10,735 nucleotides of DNA from Acidimicrobiaceae bacterium (GTDB lineage: Bacteria > Actinomycetota > Acidimicrobiia > Acidimicrobiales > Ilumatobacteraceae), in NCBI GenBank assembly GCA_003455715.1, contig DMQJ01000084.1, positions 403 to 11,137 on the forward strand. Reading direction: 5' to 3'. Shown piece after piece: positions 6,953 through 10,735 of this stretch. Every line of letters begins with the position of its first letter. Position 1 is the stretch's first letter. A model generated the notes under the pieces. It was not told the DNA's origin, made no database searches, and worked only from the letters and a program-made list of their open reading frames with translations. The position numbers were made by a program, and so were the translations under genes.

Positions 6953-7484
6953 GGCTCGCTCGCTCGCCGAGGTACTGCGCACGATTCAGGCCCGCGGCGC
7001 AATCGGCTCCTCCCCCATCGAGGACGCCATTGCGCATGCGGGCCGTTTCGCGTCCCGGGTGCCGGCGACGGCGCACTCACTCGCCGATCTGGGGAGCGGC
7101 GGTGGTCTGCCGGGGCTGGTGGTGGCAACGGAATGCCCGTGGCTGCACGTCGTTCTCATCGAACGCCGGATGACCAGGGCCGATCTCTTGCGCCGCGCCG
7201 TGGTCGCCTTGGCGCTCGAGGGACGCGTCCGCGTGCACGCGGGCGATGTTCGCGAGGTGGCTGCGACGGCCCCGCACTCGTTCGACGTGGTCACTGCCCG
7301 CAGCTTTGCGGCTCCCGCAGTGACGGCTCACTGGGCCTCAGCACTGTTGTCGACCGGCGGCGTCCTGCTGGTGAGCGAACCCCCCGACGACACCGAGGAG
7401 CGGTGGCCAACGGCGCTGGTCGAACGCTGCGGTCTGGTGGATGAGGGCCGTGACCAGGGGATACGCGTCCTGCGACGCTCGTGA
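6945..7484 (+). CDS. rsmG: RsmG-like 16S rRNA (guanine-N7) methyltransferase, divergent
   Basis: RsmG (GidB) methylates G527 of 16S rRNA with S-adenosylmethionine. The 179-residue product has the SAM-binding motif ADLGSGGGLPG at residues 47-57, an acidic strand end LIERR near 71-75 and FDVVTARSFA at 113-122, matching the FDGVISRAFA-type block of RsmG. It is shorter than typical RsmG (about 200-240 residues). The N-terminal NLT-type motif before the SAM domain and the usual C-terminal LKG are not visible; SEPP stands in that place. Identity therefore leans on gene order between jag and parA. It could be a derived RsmG with altered specificity. The ATG at 6945-6947 overlaps jag by 8 nt and has no clear ribosome-binding site. 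A parS site begins directly after its stop. Confidence 0.78.
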   Translation: MTEARSLAEVLRTIQARGAIGSSPIEDAIAHAGRFASRVPATAHSLADLGSGGGLPGLVVATECPWLHVVLIERRMTRADLLRRAVVALALEGRVRVHAGDVREVAATAPHSFDVVTARSFAAPAVTAHWASALLSTGGVLLVSEPPDDTEERWPTALVERCGLVDEGRDQGIRVLRRS

Positions 7485-7500
7485 GGTTCCACGTGGAACA
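7485..7500. other. parS site 1 (ParB-binding)
   Basis: The 14-bp core GTTCCACGTGGAAC (7486-7499) is a perfect palindrome around CACGTG. It matches the ParB-binding parS consensus (GTTNCACGTGAAAC) except for one position in the right arm. It begins immediately after the rsmG stop codon. Confidence 0.8.
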
Positions 7501-7542
7501 TGTGGTGGATGGATCCGGTGGGGAGCCGAGCACTCCACACAA

Positions 7543-7558
7543 TGTTCCACGTGAAACA
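7543..7558. other. parS site 2 (ParB-binding)
   Basis: TGTTCCACGTGAAACA matches the bacterial chromosomal parS consensus TGTTNCACGTGAAACA exactly. It lies 58 bp centre to centre from site 1, and both lie upstream of parA. ParB loaded here can spread and form the segregation complex, and could also repress parAB. The rest of the 227-bp rsmG-parA gap (7485-7711) shows only a weak -10-like TATCCT at 7639-7644. Confidence 0.93.
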
Positions 7559-7711
7559 TCCTGTGGCTGCGCCGGTGCCGTTCCGTCCGTCCGGCTGCCC
7601 GCTCCGTACGCATCCCGCGTGTGCGGCCACTCGGGCGCTATCCTTCGCACCGTCCCTCTGCCGCCGTCGTCGGATGACGCGGCAGTACGAGCGAACTGGA
7701 GCAGCTCCTCG

Positions 7712-8515
7712 ATGACGTCCGACTCCTCTCCCCGACCCCTCCCCCGTGTCATTGCCATCGCCAACCAGAAGGGTGGCGTGGGGAAGACCACGACCACCAT
7801 CAACCTTGGCGCCTGCTTGGCCGAGCTGGGCTATCGCACCCTCATCGTCGACCTCGACCCCCAGGGCAACGCCTCCACCGGCCTCGGTATCGATAACCGC
7901 GGCCTGGAGACGTCGATGTACCACGTCATCATGCACGAGGTGCCGATCGAGAACTGTGTTGAACCGTCGTCGGTGAAGAACCTGTTCGTGGCACCTGCCA
8001 GCCTCGATCTGGCCGGAGCGGAGATCGAACTGGTCCCTGCGTTCAGTCGCGAGAATCGCCTGCGCAAGGCCGTCGAGGCCGTGCTCCCCGACTACGACTA
8101 CGTGCTCATCGATTGCCCGCCCTCGCTGGGGCTGCTCACCGTGAACGGGCTCACCGCCGCTCGTGAGGTGCTCGTGCCTATTCAGTGCGAGTACTACGCC
8201 TTGGAGGGCCTGGGCCAACTGCTGCGCAACGTCGACCTGGTGAAGCGCAATCTCAACCCGCAGTTGGAGGTGAGCACCATTGTGTGCGTCATGTACGACG
8301 CCCGCACCAAGCTTGCCGACCAAGTCGTGCGAGAGGTGAGGGAACACTTCGGCGACAAGGTCTGCCGTTCGGTGGTGCCACGGACCGTCCGTCTCTCGGA
8401 GGCCCCCTCGTTCGGCCAGCCGATCATCACATTCGATCCCACCTCACGCGGGGCTACGGCATACCGCGGCGTTGCCAAGGAGGTCAGCGGTGGCCCGGCT
8501 CAGCGGACTCGGTAA
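7712..8515 (+). CDS. parA: Chromosome partitioning ATPase ParA (Soj)
   Basis: ParA is a deviant-Walker ATPase that forms DNA-bound gradients and moves ParB-parS complexes, separating new origins. The 267-residue product has the KGGVGKTTT deviant Walker A at residues 20-28, with its signature first lysine. It also has the Walker A' region TLIVDLDPQGNAS near 43-55, Walker B DYVLIDCPPSLG at 129-140 and a typical C-terminal RLSEAPSFGQPI block. The ATG at 7712-7714 is preceded by GGAG ten nt upstream. An open frame continues back to 7481 but would translate through the parS sites and add non-homologous residues, so it was not used. The gene overlaps parB by 26 nt, indicating an operon. Confidence 0.95.
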   Translation: MTSDSSPRPLPRVIAIANQKGGVGKTTTTINLGACLAELGYRTLIVDLDPQGNASTGLGIDNRGLETSMYHVIMHEVPIENCVEPSSVKNLFVAPASLDLAGAEIELVPAFSRENRLRKAVEAVLPDYDYVLIDCPPSLGLLTVNGLTAAREVLVPIQCEYYALEGLGQLLRNVDLVKRNLNPQLEVSTIVCVMYDARTKLADQVVREVREHFGDKVCRSVVPRTVRLSEAPSFGQPIITFDPTSRGATAYRGVAKEVSGGPAQRTR

Positions 8516-9425
8516 AGGACTCGGCGCGCTCATACCCGCCGATGCGACGGCGGTGGTCACGGGCGACCAACCCCGCCTCGATGACCTCCCCGTCGGCAGC
8601 ATTGTCCCCAACCCCAACCAGCCCCGTGTGCACTTCGACGAGGAGTCGTTGGCAGAGTTGTCGGCCTCGATTCGCGAGATCGGGGTGTTGCAGCCGGTGC
8701 TGGTGCGCCAAGTGGGGGAGGGGAGCTACGAACTCATTGCCGGCGAGCGGCGTTGGCGGGCAGCGCGCCGCGCCGGCCTGACTATGGTGCCCGCCATCAT
8801 TCGTGTCACCGACGACTTGGGGTCGGTGGAAAAGGCCCTGGTCGAGAACCTGCACCGCCAAGACCTCACGCCCTTGGAGGAGGCCGCCGCCTACCAACAG
8901 CTCATCGAGGACTTCTCACTCACCCACGAGCAAGTGGCGAGCCGTGTGGGCAAGAGTCGTTCGGCGATCACCAACACCCTTCGACTGCTGTCGCTGCCCC
9001 CCTCGATTCAGAGCCTGCTGGCCGACGGCCGCCTCACGGCCGGCCACGCCAAGGCCTTACTCAGTACCCCCGACCGGGCGTATCAAGAGCAGCTCGCGCG
9101 GCGGGCAGCCACCGAGAACTGGTCGGTGCGCATGCTGGAGGAGGCGGTGCGCGACCGGGGTGGCGAGTCGGCGGCCAGCCTGCCCGACGACAACACCGCC
9201 TCGTCGGGCGGGCGTCAACCGGTCGACGGTGCCGGCCTCACTCCGTCCACGAGGCTGCGTCCGCCCGGCCTGCTCGAGTTGGAGGAGCTGCTGGCCAACT
9301 ACTTGTCCACACGGGTGAGCGTCACCATGGGGGCCAGCAAGGGCAAGGTGGTGATTGAGTTTGCGGATCTGGAGGATCTGGAGCGGATCTACCACCAGAT
9401 GACCACCCCAAGCGTTGAAGAGTAG
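8490..9425 (+). CDS. parB: Chromosome partitioning protein ParB (Spo0J), CTP-dependent clamp
   Basis: ParB binds parS, hydrolyses CTP and slides on DNA as a clamp, forming the complex that ParA moves. The 311-residue product starts MARLSGLGKGLGALIP, a ParA-interacting N terminus typical of ParB. The CTP-binding motifs follow: NPNQPR at 41-46, GERRWRAARRAG at 85-96 and LVENLHRQDL at 117-126. A helix-turn-helix covers about 143-166 for parS recognition. After a variable linker (about 222-258), a C-terminal dimerisation domain covers about 260-305. The GTG start at 8490-8492 is set by a consensus AAGGAGG at 8477-8483 inside parA. A TTG at 8472 is in frame but lies before that site. The parS sites next door are its expected targets. 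Confidence 0.96.
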   Translation: MARLSGLGKGLGALIPADATAVVTGDQPRLDDLPVGSIVPNPNQPRVHFDEESLAELSASIREIGVLQPVLVRQVGEGSYELIAGERRWRAARRAGLTMVPAIIRVTDDLGSVEKALVENLHRQDLTPLEEAAAYQQLIEDFSLTHEQVASRVGKSRSAITNTLRLLSLPPSIQSLLADGRLTAGHAKALLSTPDRAYQEQLARRAATENWSVRMLEEAVRDRGGESAASLPDDNTASSGGRQPVDGAGLTPSTRLRPPGLLELEELLANYLSTRVSVTMGASKGKVVIEFADLEDLERIYHQMTTPSVEE

Positions 9426-9431
9426 CCATTC

Positions 9432-9448
9432 AACCACGTGGAGTGGTT
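9432..9448. terminator. Possible weak terminator after parB
   Basis: AACCAC and GTGGTT form a perfect 6-bp stem with a GTGGA loop, 6 nt after the parB stop and in the gap between converging genes. There is no T-run on either strand, so it is at best a weak, possibly bidirectional, terminator. Confidence 0.3.
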
Positions 9449-9495
9449 ATCCGTGCCGTCGGTCACGCGACCTCTGCTTCAGGGTTACGCACACC

Positions 9496-9561
9496 GGTGG
9501 ACAAGGCTGTGGATAAAGTCTCAGCTCGCGCGTGATGTCCACAGTTGCAGGCTGTGCACAA
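9496..9561. other. DnaA-box cluster at the parB/cwlM convergent junction
   Basis: Four sites fit or nearly fit the DnaA box TTRTNCACA: inverted TTGTCCACC at 9496-9504 (one mismatch), a perfect inverted TTATCCACA at 9508-9516, ATGTCCACA at 9535-9543 (one mismatch) and inverted TTGTGCACA at 9553-9561. A perfect TTGTCCACA at 9303-9311 lies nearby inside parB. The first two boxes are 12 bp apart, the same spacing as in the dnaA leader. The last two lie inside the cwlM 3' end. Boxes here match the consensus better than those of the dnaA-dnaN gap. Possible roles are DnaA titration or part of the origin; neither is shown. Confidence 0.6.
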
Positions 9562-10483
9562 CGGCAGTTGCCAGCGCTGCCGCCTGGTCGGCCACCTGAC
9601 GAATCGGTCCCAAGGTGATCAGCACAGCGGGCATGCGGGTCTCTCGCAACACCGGCATGCGCATTCCCACGGTCGTGGCCGGCACATCGGGCAGCACCTC
9701 GTGCAACTGGTCGCTGAGCAGGTCGGCAAGGGTGTGGCCGCCGAGCGACTCGAAGGACGCCACCTTGTAGAAGTGTGTGGTGATGCCGGGCTCGGCGCTG
9801 GCCTCGAACCCGACGTACACCGTTGCATCGAAGTGGTTGGCCGCCAACGCCTGGGCCACCGCGTCGGGCTCGTCGAGCGACATCACAGTGGCGCCAACGC
9901 CGCGTAGCTCCTTGGTGATGCTGCGCGACAGCACGCTGAGGCCGCCGAACTGACCGATGACGACGCGGGAGTGAGCAACCGACCCCCATCCCTGTCGCAG
10001 GCGTTCACGCTCGCGCACGACGGCCACCCCGGGGCCGTCGCCCGTCTGCCCGCTCACGCGCAGCAGTGCCTGCACCGTCTTCGGGCCGCACACCGCGTCG
10101 GCAACGAGCCCGCAGTTGTGCTGGAAGTCGTCGATGGCACGAGCCGTGCGCGGACCGAGGATGCCGTCGACCCGACCGCAGTCGAACCCCAGGCGCGCCA
10201 AACGAACCTGGAGGTCGGCCACGTCGTCGCCACGCAGATTGGGAGACGTGAGGTACAGCGATCGGTCGCCCAGCTTCCACGAGGCTTCCACCAGCGCCAT
10301 CCAGGTGTGCTCGCCGCACACGCCGTCAGCGCGCAGGCCACGAGCGGTCTGAAAGGCAGCGACCGCTTCTTCGGTGGCAGCACCATAGAAGCCCGCCTCA
10401 CCTCCGAAGGCGGGCAGACACCCGGCGGCGCCGAGGCGACGCTGCAGATCGCGAACTGCCTCGCCTCGCTGACCCGGGGTCAG
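9521..10483 (-). CDS. cwlM: CwlM-like protein: two peptidoglycan-binding domains and a catalytically dead amidase fold
   Basis: In mycobacteria CwlM, encoded at this locus, is a cytoplasmic amidase homologue that stimulates MurA and so controls peptidoglycan synthesis. With a start at CTG 10483-10481 the product is 320 residues. Two PG-binding repeats come first: [15 protein letters not shown] to [11 protein letters not shown] (about 4-66) and [19 protein letters not shown] to [10 protein letters not shown] (about 82-142). An amidase_3-like domain follows (about 172-315). Its zinc site is lost: VVIGQFGG replaces the usual IDPGHGG, GFEAS replaces SLHAN, and PAVLITLG lacks the late catalytic Glu. 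No signal peptide is visible. The first domain has no ATG, GTG or TTG upstream of it. CTG forms a CTGA overlap with the trx stop; ATT at 10501-10499 has AGGAG eight nt upstream. The GTG at 10321-10319 would delete most of the first repeat. Confidence 0.8.
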   Translation of the reverse strand: MTPGQRGEAVRDLQRRLGAAGCLPAFGGEAGFYGAATEEAVAAFQTARGLRADGVCGEHTWMALVEASWKLGDRSLYLTSPNLRGDDVADLQVRLARLGFDCGRVDGILGPRTARAIDDFQHNCGLVADAVCGPKTVQALLRVSGQTGDGPGVAVVRERERLRQGWGSVAHSRVVIGQFGGLSVLSRSITKELRGVGATVMSLDEPDAVAQALAANHFDATVYVGFEASAEPGITTHFYKVASFESLGGHTLADLLSDQLHEVLPDVPATTVGMRMPVLRETRMPAVLITLGPIRQVADQAAALATAVVHSLQLWTSRAS

Positions 10484-10722
10484 CGGGAAGAAGGAAGGAA
10501 TTCGCTCAACTCCTGCAGCAACTGGCCCTTGCCCTTGGCGCCCACCAGCTTCTTGCGCACCTCACCCTTGTCGAACACCAGCAGGGTGGGGATGCTCATG
10601 ACGTTGTACCGCATGGCGATGTCGGGGTTGTCGTCAACGTTGAGCTTGGCCACGGTGATGCCGGGTTGCTCAGCGGCGATCTCACCGAGGATGGGAGCGA
10701 TCATCTTGCACGGGCCGCACCA
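10480..10722 (-). CDS. trxA: Thioredoxin, C-terminal part
   Basis: Thioredoxin reduces protein disulfides using its WCGPC active site. The 80 C-terminal residues are present, starting exactly at the W of WCGPCKM. They include [24 protein letters not shown], shown here as the LNVDDNPD strand turn and the cis-proline block SIPTLLVF, then [12 protein letters not shown] and the TGA at 10482-10480. The N-terminal third, with the conserved DFWA before WCGPC, is missing because the contig ends in sequencing adapter. The gene precedes cwlM, as trxC precedes cwlM in Mycobacterium. Confidence 0.93.
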   Translation of the reverse strand, partial: WCGPCKMIAPILGEIAAEQPGITVAKLNVDDNPDIAMRYNVMSIPTLLVFDKGEVRKKLVGAKGKGQLLQELSEFLPSSR

Positions 10723-10735
10723 AGATCGGAAGAGC
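10723..10735. other. Illumina adapter remnant at the contig end
   Basis: The last 13 bases, AGATCGGAAGAGC, are identical to the start of the common Illumina TruSeq adapter. They join directly to the Trp codon of the thioredoxin WCGPC motif. Translated in the trx frame they give LFRS, where thioredoxins have FWA-x, so they are not part of the gene. These bases should be trimmed. Confidence 0.95.

Noticed and set aside
6050..6982. Minus-strand open frame opposite jag
   Set aside because: It is antisense to a gene with clear Jag-N, KH and R3H domains, and has no recognisable motif.
7481..7711. N-terminal extension of parA to 7481
   Set aside because: The extra 77 codons would translate the parS sites and show no ParA homology; the ATG at 7712 is placed just before the Walker motif as in other ParA proteins.
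7328..8347. Minus-strand open frame opposite parA and through the parS sites
   Set aside because: It runs through two parS sites and the parA coding region, and has shadow-like composition.
9430..9445. CACGTG-centred sequence near the parB end as a third parS site
   Set aside because: Outside the central CCACGTGG the arms do not match the parS consensus; it is better explained by the small hairpin there.
1..10735. Novel defence system, mobile element, CRISPR array, tRNA or rRNA
   Set aside because: No direct-repeat arrays, transposase motifs, terminal inverted repeats or structural RNA signatures were found; all genes belong to the conserved origin locus.

Overview
This window is the replication-origin neighbourhood of a high-G+C actinobacterial chromosome. 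The minus strand reads dnaA, oriC gap, dnaN, a GNAT acetyltransferase gene, recF (cut by the window start). The plus strand reads rpmH, rnpA, yidD, yidC, jag/khpB, rsmG, parA, parB. Converging on parB from the right edge are a thioredoxin gene (cut by the edge) and a cwlM-like peptidoglycan-binding/pseudo-amidase gene. The trx-cwlM-parB-parA-rsmG-jag-yidC-yidD-rnpA-rpmH-dnaA-dnaN-recF order is the one found around the origin of Mycobacterium and relatives. The absence of gnd between dnaN and recF, the divergent RsmG and the strongly degenerate CwlM point to a deep-branching actinobacterium. An Acidimicrobiia-like lineage is my guess; no taxonomic marker was tested.

Layout. (1) 1-4026, minus strand: replication initiation and repair genes. 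A 238-bp gap between dnaA and dnaN (2388-2625) carries several imperfect DnaA boxes and, beside dnaN, an arrangement resembling a DnaA-trio unwinding element. (2) 4027-4311: the divergent dnaA/rpmH control region, with a perfect palindrome of two DnaA boxes in the dnaA leader. (3) 4312-9425, plus strand: a tightly packed series for ribosomal protein bL34, the RNase P protein, membrane-protein insertion (YidD, YidC), a KH/R3H RNA-binding protein, an rRNA methyltransferase-like protein and the ParAB segregation system. Two parS sites lie in the 227-bp gap before parA. (4) 9426-10735: a short convergent junction rich in DnaA boxes, then cwlM and trxA on the minus strand.

The genes fit one theme: starting replication (DnaA, oriC, DnaN), segregating the new origins (ParA, ParB, parS), maintaining translation and envelope insertion (bL34, RnpA, YidC, Jag), and linking to cell-wall synthesis (CwlM-like). 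Many junctions overlap by 1-26 nt and seven of the twelve clear starts are GTG or TTG, so translational coupling is probably common.

The last 13 bases are the Illumina adapter AGATCGGAAGAGC fused to the thioredoxin active-site codons. The right edge is therefore an artefactual contig end, not genome sequence. I found no mobile element, CRISPR array, tRNA or rRNA, no gene-free stretch over 300 bp, and no evidence of an undescribed multi-gene system. The most interesting points are the catalytically dead CwlM-like protein with no ordinary start codon, the DnaA-box cluster at the parB/cwlM junction, and the apparent unwinding element.
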